From Siniperca chuatsi (taxonomy: Eukaryota > Chordata > Actinopteri > Centrarchiformes > Sinipercidae), in the NCBI RefSeq assembly GCF_020085105.1, contig NC_058048.1:8180862-8244861 (forward strand): a stretch of 64,000 bases of DNA, written 5' to 3'. The translations under genes were made by a program, and so were the position numbers. Below, piece by piece: positions 1 through 36,429 of this stretch; within the stretch, counting starts at the first letter, position 1, and each line of letters starts with the position of its first letter. Below the pieces are notes generated by a model. It was given only the letters and a program-made list of their open reading frames with translations, did no database searches and was not told the origin of the DNA.

Positions 1-583
1 GACAGGAGGAGGGGCTGATACTGACTGGTGTCTGTGTTCTTCATTCTTTCTAAACTTCACTCAGTATTTTGATGTCAGGAATATGATTTATTTTATTGAC
101 ATTCTAGATTTGTTTTCAGTGAAATATTGAGTTTATTTAGTGACTTTGCTGTTGTAAATTACTGTTGCTGCTCTAGAAACATTTAGTTATATTTAAAATA
201 TTCAATTGTAATCCTCTTCTGAATTTATTTATTTTTAAAAAAGCAATTATTTAGTAATGGAAAACAACAACCCTCAACAGAGATAGCTACTTCCATCATC
301 AGCTCCAGAAAAATACACATTTAATTCTTTTTTACCACTTGCCCTGTCGGGCAATCCTTATTGTTGAGCCCTGCTCACTACATTGAAAACCTGTCAACAT
401 CACTGAATGTTTACAAATGTATTGGCTAATTAAAATAAACTTTTGCAACCTCTGGACATTTGTGTTTATTAGCGAGATTGCTTATGAAGTTATTTCCAAA
501 GTTGATCTTGTATTTCAAACAGTTTGAGCATGTAATCATAGTGCATCATAGTAGCCTATTAAGAGCTTTCCAGATGGCCTTCT

Positions 584-615
584 AACGACCAAAGGTGGAC
601 ATAACTTTGGTCGTT
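584..615. repeat. Perfect 11-bp inverted repeat (hairpin)
   Basis: AACGACCAAAG at 584-594 and its reverse complement at 605-615 flank a ten-base loop. It lies in the SIK3 intron within AT-rich sequence. It may be the tip of a degraded MITE. No function is claimed. Confidence 0.6.
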
Positions 616-1829
616 GTTGTGCATAAATTTGTTTGAACAATCATTTTCTACGTTATGCCATGTTAAATAAACATAATATAAAGTATCTGGAGAAGGACTG
701 ACTCCCGCTAACCCTGCAAGAAAGCAGTTGCGTTGTTACTGCAGTCAAACAGAATATCCAGCTCAGACAAGCTTGCTGGGGTTTAATCCAATCAGATTGC
801 TGCTCATTTGTAAACAGCCTCTCAGAGCCAATCAAGGACTCTGCTATTTCACCTATGCCCAGGTTGGTCCTGCCTACATTAGTTAACTCTTTACTGGTTG
901 TATTTGAGACCTTTTTGACGAGAATTGATCATTGTTATTGGGTGAAAAAATCGACTAGTTGACTACTTTTTTGCGAGTAGTTGATGACTACTAAAATGCA
1001 GCAGTCGTGAATGCCCTATTGTCTCATGGTATTAAGTAGTCGTATCACCCACCCATACTGTGGAGCAGGGAGGCAAATAATGTTCAATTAATATTGGGCT
1101 CACTCTTGTATTTGCTAATGTTATTCTTCTTCTTCTTCTTCCTATGAGGAAATCTGCCTTCCATGCATGAAAATATACAAAATAAAAATAAAACTAATTA
1201 AACCTTTCCCCTCCCACATTATCCCAAATTATTGCTGAACAGTTTTCATGAAAAGAATTTACAAAATTTTGATGTCATGGTAGATGTAGTGTGGTAAATT
1301 TCAGAATTGTATCTCAAAAACAGTTTTGACAGTATTTTTAATTCTATCCTCATGTAAACTATTGCAGTCAATGGAAATAGAGCATCTTTAAACATCTCTT
1401 TGTCACTTATGGATCAGTCTTTATAAAAATAAATTACAGACATCTCTATGTTGTCTAGATGAAGTTCTTGAAGAAATTCTCAGAATTTTGTCTTTAACTG
1501 AATTTTTGCACTTGTTTGAAATCTGTCTTTACATGCAACCCTAGTGATTGCCTAAGTCATAGTGTGAAGCCATCTATGGTTTCTCACTTGGCTGGTGATC
1601 ATGACTTGCTCTTGGTGTTTAAGGTTGTGAGTTTGAGTCCTGGGTGAAACAGAATTGACATGCTAATGCCTACCCATCTGTTGTGCTGTGTGGACATTAT
1701 TTTTAAAGAGATTTTTTAATTTAAGAAGTTTTAAATAATTATGGTCCAGGCAGTTCTGCTGAAGGACCCTCATGTATTTGTCTTCCTCCTCATCCTTTTT
1801 TTATTTTCCTCCTTCTGGACATTTGCTGG

Positions 1830-1955
1830 AACCAGCAAATGTTTGGCATTTTTGCATGAAAAGTGACAATTAATAGATTATCAAAATAGTTGCCCATTAA
1901 ATTTCTTTTAATCGTCAGTTAATTGACTAATCATTGCAGCTCTACCATGAACATT
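1830..1955 (+). mobile_element. hAT-like non-autonomous repeat fragment, copy 1
   Basis: Contains GGAACCAGCAAATG, TTTGGCATTTTTGCATGAAA and a run of AATTGACTAATC-type motifs ending in TTGCAGCTCTA. The same arrangement recurs at 34205-34372. This pattern is common in fish genomes and resembles ends of hAT-type DNA transposons; the class assignment is from memory. Confidence 0.5.
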
Positions 1956-4900
1956 TGGCATGATTGTAGTGGACAGGCAGAGATATAATGGTGGAGGACG
2001 TATGAACGTAAGACCTGCTACAGCTAGCGAGGATATAGTTTAAGTAAAGCAAACATTTTAAGTTTGTTCTATGTTGTAGTATGAAGACGTTGTCTTCCTC
2101 AATTCCAATTTAGGTGGTCAAGATTTCAGAATTCTGTAGCATTTCTTAAAGAAGAGTATAGATATTTACCTATCCTAATATGTTTGTCCTATTGTAAATC
2201 CAGTGCCAAACTGGAACTGCTGGTTTCTTCTTTGTAAGCACCAAATCATTAATCACTGTCAAAATGGGAATGTGGACCAAGTAGAGTCAACCAGGTTAGG
2301 GTGATGGTGTGTCATGCGGCAACTCAGTTAGTGTTTTTTCTAATTCCAATTTCTGCTTCTGCCCCATAATTGTCATTGATAAATATAATTTTAATTTGTG
2401 AAAATATTGTTTATGCTCCACCATTCCATATTGCCGCTGTTAGTTTGCTCTATAAATAAAATGGTAATTAACGTGTGGTTATCATGATACTAATGCAGGT
2501 AGTTGTCAACTGGCCGTTGTGATATATACTCAAACCTTGTCAAATACTGGTTATGGTTAGGTCTGCATGTCCCTCAGAATTTACTTGCCATAAAGTGTGG
2601 GCTCTGCTATACAAGAAGAAGGGGAAAAAAACTGCAAATGAATGTGTGATGTCCCGTTTTTCCACACTGTAGCATGTCCCCAGTGTTGTACTTTCAGCCT
2701 AACACATTCAACTGAGTCATTTCCACACATAAACTCATACAAGTGTAAAACACACAAGTAGAACATCTCTGAAAGGCATTGTGATGACTCATACTGCCTG
2801 TATGCTTTCATCTCTGTATGTGCACACGCATAATACAGTCATAGTGCTGACCTGCTGTGACCTTATTTTGTGTGTATGGTGCTGTGTGATCTCGTGACTT
2901 TATACAAACACAGACACACACAAAAGCCACAGTTTTAGCTTCATACCAAGCAACTTCTTCAACCTAAACAGGAATGTGTGTGTGCATGTGTGCTGGTACG
3001 GGTTAAACTCTCACATGCTGATAATGGGTTAAGCCTGAGCATTACACCCCCTGTGGGTGTTGTAATCTGTGTCACCTGTTGATCAAGGTTAACCTCGTAC
3101 ATAATATCACCACACCTGTGTGCGTGTGCGTGTGCCCCGGCTTCGACTTACCCAGTTCTCTGTTTAGGATTAGTCTCATTATAGTTTAGTCATGGATGGA
3201 TGTTTTCTACGTGAATACTGGAGAGTCCTGGAGAATGCCGGAAGGCTAAATGATCGTCGTAAATAAGATTTTAGATAACTTTTAATGCTGTATGGTTTTA
3301 GATTTGTTCATTACTTATATTTTGCTTAAAAATCAAAACCACTGTAATAGACCTAGGAAAACAATGCCCTGCATTTCTTTTATCATAGAATTGTGAGGAA
3401 TATATTTTACTACTTCTGGTATTATTTCATCAGAAAATCTAGGGATGAAAAATGTTCTTATTTTGGTTGTTTAGTCTACACTGAGTTGTACATGTAGCTA
3501 AAACTAATGGAGTCTAATACAACAGTCCCCAATAAATCCTACCCTCAATGTTAGTTTTTGTTAAAACTCTTTTTGAGACAAGTTGATTCAATTTTATGGT
3601 GATTGTTGAGGTTGTTGTATGTGTTACTGTTGAATTGTAATGCATTATACCTAGAGGTCCTGTTAATATTTTGTCCATCCCATATATTTCTAAATAAACA
3701 TGATTTGAACCAGCCTATACTTGATGGCCTGTTTAACCTGAGTCAGTCAGAGATGTATTGGAGAATTTGAACATTTTCAGGAATCATGGAGTGTTATGTG
3801 CTTATGCAAATGGATTTCATGTTGTAATTCAAAGAAGCCACTTTATGCTTTGCCATGTAAACATTTTCTTATAAATGAGTGGCATGGCATAGGTCATGCC
3901 CTTATCTCACATTTAGTGGTACACATTTAATAAGATACATCAGTTTATTGTTTTTCCAAAACATCACTATGCTGAAAATGCAGGTATTTTTTTTACAGTG
4001 TTAAGTGCTAGTTCCCTGTCACAGAACAACAACAAACATGTCTGCATGAGCGCTGGTGTGTAGCACAATTAGATTTTCTAATTACTATGAATGTGTTGTG
4101 ATATTAACTTGGTAGCGTGTTGATACAGCGGTGTCTACCTCAGCCAGCCAATGCTTTCTTGCGTCCATGTATATATTTACAGAACATACGTTTGCTGCCT
4201 CTTTAAGTGTTGCTGGGTCATTAGCCTGTGTATAAGCTCCTAACAAGCTCCCAGTTATCTCAGTCTTACTAGCCTCTATATGGTCGATGCATTGTTGTTG
4301 TACACTTGCATTAAAGCTGGCAATCTCCTGAAACCTTGTGATATGTGTAATAATCTGTCCAATCAAATAGTGATGAGAGGGGGAGTTCGATGCCATTATG
4401 AGCTATAGCCCAAGCACTACAATTTGCTTGTACTTTACGTCTTCTTAGCATATTGCAGGGTTTCTTGCAGTGTACAGTCTATAGGGGAAGTGAGAGGCCT
4501 GAAATAAAGAGTGCTTCTGCTAATGTCAAAAGAAATAATTAGATTTTTCTGAAATATAATAATATTATATCAGGGAAAACGTGCTGAGACACTACATAAC
4601 ACAGCAAAGGCCACATATTTAAGGAGTTATGCAGTTGTTCAAACTGCATAACTAGTGGCTATTTTGACAATGAGAATAGATATGACAGGATATGCCTGAT
4701 TTAGCTCAGCAGATGACAATAATTGAATGATCACACTGTTTGTCAGAACAGTGTATTGCAATATCAGGAAAAAAGAAAAATGTTAGCGTTTTTACAAGTT
4801 GGGTGACGTCGAGGCAAATGGTCCATTCTGTCCAAATCATTTGGTGATGTATGAGGAAAAAACTCACCGCTTAGCTGCCAGTTAGACACCAAACTGAGTT

Positions 4901-7526
4901 ATCGGATTTGAAAAAATCTTCATTAGTTGACAGTTAAACCTAGGGAAAAAAGTTAATATAACAGTTGGGAAACTGAAAAGGCTAAATGTTAAATGAAGAA
5001 CTGGTACCAATTTAAATTCCCCTACATTCGGTGGGGAAGAAAATGAGGTCTGTTTTCTTCAGCTGTGGGGACACTGCCAGCGAAAATGCACACCTGAAGG
5101 GAGGCCTAAGTGGATTGTTCTTCACCTTTTGATTTCCCATTACATACCTGAATGTTTTAAGATATGTTATTTTATTTTAAACTCCTGTTTTGTTGCCATA
5201 AGCAGCTTTTTTTAAATGTATTTTTTCAATTTTTTTACTGTAAAGCTAGAGTCGGTGTGTGTTGTGTAAAATGTCCAGACTCCTCTGCTCTGGCATGGTG
5301 CTGTGTTGAGGTCACTGTCTTGTGATAGGAGGGGCTATGTGACACTTCATCTCATTGCAGCCAGCCTCTCAGGAGTGTGTGGGTGTGAATCCAGATCTTT
5401 TGACGGAAAATTCCAGAGTCATGGAAGCTAGTGCAAAGCAGACTGAATACCCTGAGCCTACTCAGGTACACGGTCTGAGTCACAACATATTTACTGTACT
5501 TTGGCTGGAGCTAAAGTTGGAAACCTAACCTTTGAGAGATACACTGGTCACATGGTTGTTTGTGGAGTACAGCTTACCAGCTAGCATCATCACTTGTCCA
5601 GTGAGGTCTATGCCTGTTAGCATAGTTGTCAGTTCTTACGAGGGATGCAAATCTTAAGCAATGTCCTTAATTGATTGTCAGCCATGTTAACAATCATACA
5701 ATCTCTGTGGTAGGAGAAACACAGCAGTTGAGTGACAACCCCACAGTGTGGGACCTCAAGAGCCTCAGTTGTGCCACTGTGCACTGCATCTTGCCCAGTA
5801 GCCACTCAACAGTTTGCCTGGCACAGGGTTTTATATTCAGACACACAACAAGCCTCTGTGCAATTTTCATTTTCAGAACGACTCACTGTCCTTGAAATGT
5901 ATGAAATAATATGGACGTGTAGATGTCGGCATATGGTTGAGTGTGGGAGTGTATGTGTGTGTGATCCAGATGTCCTGTTGTTACCCTAGAGAAGATGCAG
6001 AGGGGAGCGATTACATCAACAAAACTGGATGACTGCCAATGCCAAGAATAGATTCCTAGAGCTTAAAATACCACATAGACACACATTCCAAACAGATGCA
6101 TACATATAAACATACATGGCATGAGATGTTTTTTTATATAATACTTACGATTCTGGAGAAATCCAGTACCATGACAAATACCATGACATAGAGTGAACAA
6201 CAACACAGCAAGTAATATAACTAACGTTAGCTAGGTTGTGGGGTTAGCAAACTGACCTACAGTTGCGGCTGCGAAGCTAACAGCCAGAGAGGACGAGACG
6301 GTTTCCCAGAGCCAGCAAACCAGCTCCAGACAGCGATACTCACAACCCTACTATAGCTAACATCACAACAACAACATATGTTGGCAAACTAAGCTGAATA
6401 TGCTTGGGCAAATCATTTAATGTTACCTGACACACAAATCATGGCTGGAATGGCTAGAATAGTGTTGTGTGGCTTGGTCCGAGTCACTTTGTTTGTAAAT
6501 TATTAGGTGGGCTATAAGCTTCTTAAGGCTGGGTGACAGTCCACCATTTAAATTTTAAAGAAACATACATGATGCATTCCTATCTTTTTAAATTAAGAAC
6601 TTATCCGCAAAAATCGCATAATTGAATAATCAAACAAGGTTAGTGACTGACATCAGTCTTTGTAAATGAGTACATGTAGGGAAGACATGAACTCTACCAA
6701 TACACATGTTTTCCACAATTGTACAATGCCCTTGAAGGGAAGGGCCCTGCCTGAACGGATGCTACACACAGACACACACTGATCTGGATTAATGCCACTG
6801 TTAGATGTGGTTCTGTGCTCTCTCAGGAGCGCCCTCTTCACTCTCCCTCACTTCCCCTTCCTGTCTGCAACAGGAAGTCAGCCGTGTAGGGCTTCAGCTG
6901 GCATCATCTTCTTCGTGTTTGGTATCAGGAAAAGGGGAGGTTGAGATGGCACTCAACAGAATTTAACGGATGAGGTGCTGTGTGTGTCTGTGTTAATGCA
7001 GGACGCATGCTTTTCATTTTTTCCCACACATCACATCAGACTCGCTCATCTATTTTTGGAAGACGCTGTGTTTTGGAGCAGCCCCATTAGCTTGATTAAG
7101 TCATTAAAGTAGTCTACCCATTCGTAAGTGGCAGAGCAAAGCTCCTGTCACACACCATCACCGTCCACACTGCCAGAGCCATTGTCGAGGGCTCTGCAGT
7201 TATGCAAGAGTCCTGCTTGCAGTCGAAGGTCATGGCTCAGGTCAGGTTACCCAAACAAGCTGGAATCCAGAGAAAGTGCAGTATTTGACAACACGCAGTT
7301 TGGCTATTCATCTTAAGTGCCAGCTTCTCCTCGTAGTATCTTATTTTCTTAACTCAGCCGGTGGCACAGTTTCTGTATTTTGAAAACTCAAGTGCTGGTA
7401 AGCTCATTGCATGGTTTAAGATATATTCTTTCTTGTTTTGTCTCCTCACTTTCTTTTACTCTCCTCTCTGTTTCTGTCTCTTTCGGTCTTCTGTACCCCC
7501 TCCTTCCCTCACTGTTTCATCCTTAA

Positions 7527-29506
<21,980 letters not shown>

Positions 29507-29913
29507 CACAGGTACATACACACACACACACACAGAGCAAAGGTTTGGTACTAAGAGATTATCATCACTTTTTTACAGGAATCATTTAAATGCTACAAAC
29601 ACATTTACCAGCTACATTTAATTGCAAATTAAATATTTTTCCATATGTATGTATGGCCTGTGTGTGGCCTCAAACTGCATCATTTATTTAATCCCAAATG
29701 AGAAGGATGGCAGCCAAAGCTTGTCTAATAGGTTCCTTTTGGCTTCAAACCACCCTATAAATTACTTTCTGAAACTTATTTTTATAGTTTATATAATAAC
29801 CACGTAGTATGTGCTTTTGACCTTGCTTTTATGGTTTACTTAACATTTATTACCTGGCTTTCTCTGCATTTGTCCATTTTATCTGTTCATGTTCACTCCT
29901 TTGCGGATGTCTA

Positions 29914-30110
29914 CCTCCACAAAGGAGGTTATTTTTTCGGTGCCGTTTGTCAGCAGGATTACGGAAAAACTACTGGCCCAATTTTTCATGAAACTTGGAG
30001 GAAAGGTGTAGCATAGGCAAAGGAAGAACCCATTCAGTTTTGGAGCAGATCTGAACCACAGGGCAGATTGACAAATTATTTTTCACTTTGTCTATGGCAA
30101 AATGAACTGA
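29914..30110 (+). repeat. Interspersed repeat fragment ('CAGCAGGATTACGG' family)
   Basis: Contains CTCCACAAAGGAGGTTAT, GTCAGCAGGATTACGGAAAA and ACTACTGGCCCAATTTTTCA, a phrase set I recognise as a dispersed repeat of fish genomes. It lies in the probable SIK3 3' UTR intron. Confidence 0.45.
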
Positions 30111-31439
30111 ATTTATTGCACATGCACAAACCCGTCTTAATTAATAACTAAGAAGTCTTAGGGGGCATAAAACATTTATGTAGGTCATTGTAATTATTGT
30201 TAAATGGGTACTACGAACTTACGAGAGACAGACCTGGTCAAAATTAGGAACGGTCAAAATTGAGGCAGCAGAGGCCCATATGTCCTAAGTTTTAGACTCT
30301 ATGGGTCATTTCCCATAATGCAACTCAACTGCATCTTTCATTAGACACTCCCTGCCTAGTTTATTCCCATGTCTTTCAAACTCCATACCCCCAGTTTGTA
30401 ATACAGACTTTCTGATAAAACATGTAGTCTTCAAGCCCAAGCCCAGATAACCCTGACAACATGATCAGGAATTACAAATATTCATTGTTTCTTTTTTCCC
30501 TCTGTCTCCTTTTAGGAGGGGGTGTATCCTGTGTACACCGGTCCATATCAGCCATCCTGAGTTGTGTTGACTTGAGTTGAGCAGCATCACGCCAAACCAC
30601 CATTGTCTGCCCATGCGGGGGAGCTCTACTTCCATCTGTCTGTCTCCATCTGTCCCTGGGAGGGCAGTCTGCGTGAGAGAGTGGGAGTGTGGGTGGGTGT
30701 AGACATTAGAGGGGTGGGGGTCACAGGTCAAAGTGCCAGCATTTTCTGCACAGACTTCACCTCCCATCATGGGTAGATTGGGGATCCACTCTTCCCTCTT
30801 TTGACTCCACCTCCTCACCCTACAACCCCCCCACCTGCTGCCCTGACCTAATCCTCCCCTTTCACCCTTCGTCTTCTATTAACTGTTGGCATACTTCATT
30901 ATGTGCCTCATTGGCCAACGCATCGATACAGTCTTGCAGGAACATAGAGTCTAATAACACAAATAAACATACACACTGCTGCCACAAACCCAAAGTATTC
31001 ACATTAGGTGTGTGTGTGTATGTGTGTGTTCATGACTGAGAAGGAGAGGTGAGCGGAGGGGAAAGGTGTCTATGAGGTTCAGTCTGCTCCTCCGCCTCTT
31101 CCCCCCTCCTGCTGTCCTGCAGCAGATCATTCCGGAGTGGGCTGAAATCTCAGCAGTGGCGGCCCCTTTTCGGCCGGGTGGCGAGTGTTTTGGGTCAGGC
31201 TCCAACTGGACAACAAAACCGCTCTCTCCAAAGATAGAGCTCAGTGACATCGCACAGGACAAACCAGCTCTCTCATTGTCTTTGTTTTTTTTTGTTTTTT
31301 TCTTGTTCTAGCATTCATTTAATTTTTTAATTTTCTTTAAAAATTCATTTTTATGGCTAATGTCCATGTAGGCATTATGGTCAATATTGTTACTCTTATT
31401 GTTATTACTGTTTTCTGTAAAAGAGGTTTTATTATAATG

Positions 31440-31471
31440 AATATTATTATTATTATTATTATTATTATTAA
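31440..31471. repeat. (ATT)n microsatellite
   Basis: Short trinucleotide tract in the SIK3 3' UTR. Confidence 0.85.
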
Positions 31472-34204
31472 AGGAAAAACAGTTGTGTTGCAAGGAAGAC
31501 AACATTGTTCTTTGATTACTTAAGTAATTCTGCACTTTCGGTTCAAGCTATCCTCTCTGTCTGTTTCTACCCCTCCTCGCAGTTCCTTGCTCTGTCATGC
31601 TTTTCAGATCCACCCTCCCCACCTCCTCCAGCCCTAACTTGCCTCACCTTGTGTTACCCCTTTTCTCCATCCTCCTTCCTGCTTTCCCTTGTCAGTGACA
31701 GTGTATTACATTGTGGGTAGTTTTACCAGACATTAGCTCCTTTCCTTGTACAGTGATGCCATGTATAGAACGCTATTGCAATTTCTGTATCAGATCTTTT
31801 CTTTTTTGTTTCTAGATGTTGGGGAGGCTTTTTTTTTATATCGGTATTGTTCATCATTTGTATTTTTGGATATCTTCAAAATATTTTTTTTGTTTGTTTG
31901 TTTGTTTTTTGTTTTATGAATCTTGAGATTTCTAGCCAAAAGAGGACAGAGAGAAGAGAGACAGTGCTCTTTCTCTGTCGTTAAAAAAAGATTGTTCTTA
32001 TTTGTTTTAATATTATTATATCGAGAGACTTGAATAAGAGGAGAGTAATTATTTTGTGTTGCTTTTTAAAGTATCATTTCAATCGATGTTGTTGTGACTG
32101 TCATTCTTGTTGATGTTGGGTTTGTTTTCTGTTAATGGGGTAGTTGTGGCAGGCTATACAGGGTCAGGCTTTGGGCTTTGTCTGGGTTGGTTCGGGTGCT
32201 ACAGAGACTTGACACTCTTTAAAAAAAAAAAAAAAAATAAGACAAAAAAATGAGGGAATAACTTGTAAAATAGCTGACATATCATCCTAAACATCACAAG
32301 TGTGGAGACGGACAAATCCCTTCGCTTTCTCGCTCTTGCTGCCCTACCTATCTGCTGTGATCCTTCCATCTTTTATAACATTGGCTTCTGAACAGATGAC
32401 GCCTTACGGACATCGCCCCCTCCTCTCAAACTAACCCTGTTACTATGGCAACCAAGGAGGAAACTACTACTACTCGACCCCCTCTCCCCTCTTTCGGCTT
32501 TTCTTTAACGCATCTCGTTTCAACGTGATTTTTGCCGCCCCCAAAAAAAAAAAAAAAAAAACGCCTGGAAGGGAAGATCAACAACATGATGGCTGCGTTT
32601 TATGAACAGTTAATGGATCTTGTTGCAGTTGGATACACCTGGAAATACCTCCAAATCATAAAAGGGAAACTTTTCAGGAGGTGACCATAGGAATTAATTG
32701 TTTGAGCTGGACTTCCACAGCAGAGGAATACAAGGTTGTGGTCAGAGTGGGGCAGGGTGTGCCCGTCTTAAACATGTCTGCCCAGGTCTGTGCCCTAAGC
32801 TGAGCCCAGCTCAAGCACAGCCCGATGGAGGCTACAGCACACTGGGGACCACAGCAGAAGATTGAATCCCCCCCTTTTTCTCCCCTTTTTTTTTTTTTTT
32901 AATTTCATTTTATTGTTTGACCTCTATTTATCCTCCCATATACAATACCCTTGGATATTGAGTCTATATTGGGCCAGCAAGAGACTGTGGTGCAAAGAAT
33001 AAACTCCACTTATGTGTTTATACTGGCCAGATTCACAATAGCTGGCTGCTTGGTTGACTTTTTGTATGCTATATACATCTGAGAGCTGTAGATGGTGTCA
33101 TGCAGCCCCTGTGCTTTCCATTTGCTCCCATGGAACTTCCTGTTTACCAACATTCACTCTTCTTCAGAGCAGATGGGATTAGCTTTAGCGGTAGATCCGC
33201 ATCTCTAAAACAAGAGTGCATACAGGAGTAAACAGCGAAGTGGGATGGATTCATGAAATTAGTATTATGTGATTTCTGTTTCGTCCCAAACTGAGTCAAT
33301 GTCTCATGGGGCACAAGAAGCTTTGTTTTCGTTCCATCTCTGGATTCCCTCCAGCTCTCATTCATTCCTCTTTCAAATCTGTCCTCCTCTTTTCTCTCCT
33401 TGTTTACACCAAACCAAAACTAAGATCTGGAAGAGAAAGAATACTTGTCGGGTGGAATGGAAGACATTGCATGTCTGTTGTCCCATGGCAGGAAAGAAAC
33501 TCTAAAATTAAGACCAGAGGCTCCACCTTGTCTAATATCGTGACAAGTACCAGAACTGTTGTTTCAGATCTGGAAAGCAGAGGCACACAGGAAAAGACAG
33601 TTTGAGTGAATGAAAAGCACTGAAGATGATTCAGAGGTAACGGGAAGGAGAGAGCTGCTTCACACGCATCTTCTGCCTGATCAGACTGACCCTTCTCCCC
33701 CTTTCTTTCTGTCTTAACTCTTCCTTTTCTCCCCTTTTTGTGTTTTCTCTCTATCCCAGCCTCCCTGCTCAGCGAGCCAGCTCTCTGCTCTACTTATGTT
33801 TCTTAGGTTCATTTTGTTTTTTATTGGTTCATTTTGTCTTTTTTTTTTTGTTGTTTTTATGTTCATTTCTGTTGAGTACAAAAATACTAAAGTGCAACAA
33901 CAATGATTAAAAAGAATATCAACCAAACTGAGATGAATAAATATATATAAATAAATAAATAATTTAAAAAGGTCATGACTTGTGTGTCTTTGTGTTACTT
34001 GCTACATGCTTGTTTGGGTCCATGACAGAGTCAGAGACAAAAGTTACTTGACTAAATTTTAGCAGTGTTGCAATGTTACTGGAAGGCCATAAAGGAACAT
34101 GCCAGTGTTTTTGCATGTTTTAACATACAAGTAATGTTTTGTTTTCTTCTTCTCATTTTCAATGTTACCATTTTCATCTGCTTTTCCCACTTTCCAGGCA
34201 GCTT

Positions 34205-34372
34205 TTGATTTAGTTCATGTCAGACTGAACAGCTGGGAAGCTGGAACTAGGAAATGCTTGACATTTTTGCTTGAAAAATGACTGATGTTTAATCACTAAA
34301 CAAAACAATTCCCGATTTATTTCTGTCCATTAACTAATTGATTAATCGACTAATCACTCCATCTCTAATGAT
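34205..34372 (+). mobile_element. hAT-like non-autonomous repeat fragment, copy 2
   Basis: Shares with 1830-1955 the order GCTGGAACTAGGAAATG, TTGACATTTTTGCTTGAAA and repeated ATTAATCGACTAATC motifs ending in CATCTCTA. Truncated. Confidence 0.5.
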
Positions 34373-34619
34373 AGTGCAGATGTAGGTGCACACTGATTTG
34401 CAATAATTACCACTCAGTAGAGTAGGAGTTTAGAGATTCCTCATCTCCTTTTTTTTTTAACATCTCTATTTTATTCTTTTATCAGTAGACACTTGTGTTG
34501 TTTTTGATTGTTAAAATCACATTTTAATTTAACAGTACTAACATGATTACTTATATTACTTTATTTCATGTATCTATTTCATTGTCTATTTTGTACTATT
34601 AACTAATGTTGTTACATTA

Positions 34620-34727
34620 TTTTTGTTAATTTCATTCCTTTCATTCGTTGTCTATCATAATTGTAATTGTGCTTTGGCAACACATGTCAAATGTCATGCC
34701 AATAAAGCCTATTGAATTGAATTGAAG
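34620..34727 (+). repeat. LINE-type 3' tail
   Basis: GTGCTTTGGCAACACATG ... GCCAATAAAGCCTATTG followed by short TTGAA repeats. This is a typical 3' end of a fish non-LTR retroelement as I recall it; the body is absent. The AATAAA here should not be taken as the SIK3 poly(A) signal. Confidence 0.5.
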
Positions 34728-36429
34728 TTCAGTTTTGCACAGGTAACAAAACACAAGAACACAAATACATTATGGGGGGGGTTTGAAGGATTGTGATTTT
34801 TGAGGCTGATATTGATATTTTAGAGTTTAAATAAAACGATAACGATATATTGGCTGATAGTAGTTTCTATTTATATACAATCACGTCATATAAGCGATCT
34901 TGGAACAGAACGCTGAGATTTCTTTATTTAAAGAATTGTGACCAAGATACACACTGAGTGGGACATTTTACAGTAAAAAAAATCTACTTGTCAGTGCTTT
35001 CTAGTGGACAAACTATGTAATGGTGACACTGCGTCTGAATTACGACAGACCTACTTTGGGATTTCTGTACTGCAGTTCCATGTTACTTGTTGTGTACACT
35101 GATGCCGATATATCTGTAATAAGCTGATATCTGCCTGGCTGATTTCTGGCTCTAGTTGCAATGTGATGGTTTTATTCCACAGCTTTGCATAGAGTTCTTC
35201 TTAATCTGATGGAGAACTGACAGAAAGTAGCTCTAAAGTAGTTCTTTGAAGATGCAAATGATTGTCACATGTCCCATCACTGCATCTTGTTTTTGTTTGT
35301 TTTTTTATCCTACAGAAATAAATGGAAACAGTGGCTCCTAGTGGAAAAATGTCAAAATGTAAAATAGTCCTTTAAACGGGTGAATGTACATCAAATCTGT
35401 TACTTCTGTGTGTGATTATGTTTGCGGTAACTCTTCAGTGTGTGTGCATTCTTTGTAGCAAATATTTGGAGTTTCATACATTGTGCCACTGAAAGGTGTA
35501 TGGCTTCCTTTGCTAAATGTAGCAGGAGTTACCTGTTTGTGTCTAACACCAACCCGTCCTGTCAGCGGTATGTTATCTGTATCTCTTCACATTTAGCTAT
35601 GCAATACTGGGATTAAAGTGTCTTAAATATGCAGCTGGTTTCATCACCTAGACGTGTCCTAACCCGTTGACCTTGTTCCACACATAACTGAAGTCAACAG
35701 GATATACAGTATTTGCTGGATGCATAGCTTTTTGGCCTTCCCATCGAAACCTGTTTTCCAGGCAGAGAGGACAGAGTTTCTTCAGGAGAATAACAAAACC
35801 AATCATTTTTCTTACGAGGGAATGGCATAAAAATTAAAATGACAGTATTTCCTGAAGAGTATTTTAAGCTTGTATTTTGGCATTAGCGCAATATACCTAT
35901 TCTATGAGTTTTCTTTTGTCTGCCTTTTGGCTGCAGTGCTCTGCATGCTGCTGCTCAGGTCTGTACAGCTGCACTGCAGAGGCTTTTCAGTCTGAAGTAA
36001 CTGAGCTCAGACAGTGTGAGCCATGTAGACTGTGTGCCTTTGTATATCAGGGGTTACTTTAACATGCCTGAACATGCCTGATGATGGACAGGAATGATGG
36101 AGGACAGAAAGAGATCTGTGTTTCCCAGTTTACTCTCCTCTATCCACCACAACTCCGTGTTCAGTCACCTAGTAGATCGTTAGATTGACGTTTTGCACAG
36201 AGCTCCTTCTATTGTGTTCTAGCTTGTATATCCTCCTCTCCTCTCCTCTCCTCTCCCACATCAGCTCTTTTTCTTCCCTCACGACTCTGTGCCCACTCTC
36301 CTCTCCCTTCTCCTCCTCTCTCTGCATCCTCTGCTCCTCTCCCTTTCTCCCTGCCTTCATTCTCTCCTCTCTCCCTGTTTCTCTCCATCTCCACAGCTGC
36401 CTGCTCCTTCCCTTTCTCCCTCCCTCGTC

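Larger units (their letters stand above)
29507..33970 (+). other. sik3: SIK3 3' UTR with probable UTR intron and poly(A) signals
   Basis: Five bases after the stop there is a good donor (CACAG|GTACAT, 29511/29512). A pyrimidine-rich acceptor (TTTTAG) ends at 30515, so a 1004-nt UTR intron is likely. From 30516 the DNA is typical long 3' UTR: T-rich, an ATT repeat near 31440-31470, an A run near 32220 and another near 32545. AATAAA hexamers are at 32998-33003 and 33936-33941. The second, followed by more AATAAA-like copies, is the most likely end. The end is inferred. Confidence 0.5.

Noticed and set aside
1600-1660. tRNA-like B-box (GAGTTTGAGTCC) in SIK3 intron
   Set aside because: No pairing acceptor stem or anticodon arm; at best a decayed SINE scrap.
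31066-31311. 81-codon open frame in the SIK3 3' UTR
   Set aside because: Ends in a T-run artefact, has no recognisable homologue, and sits within the UTR.
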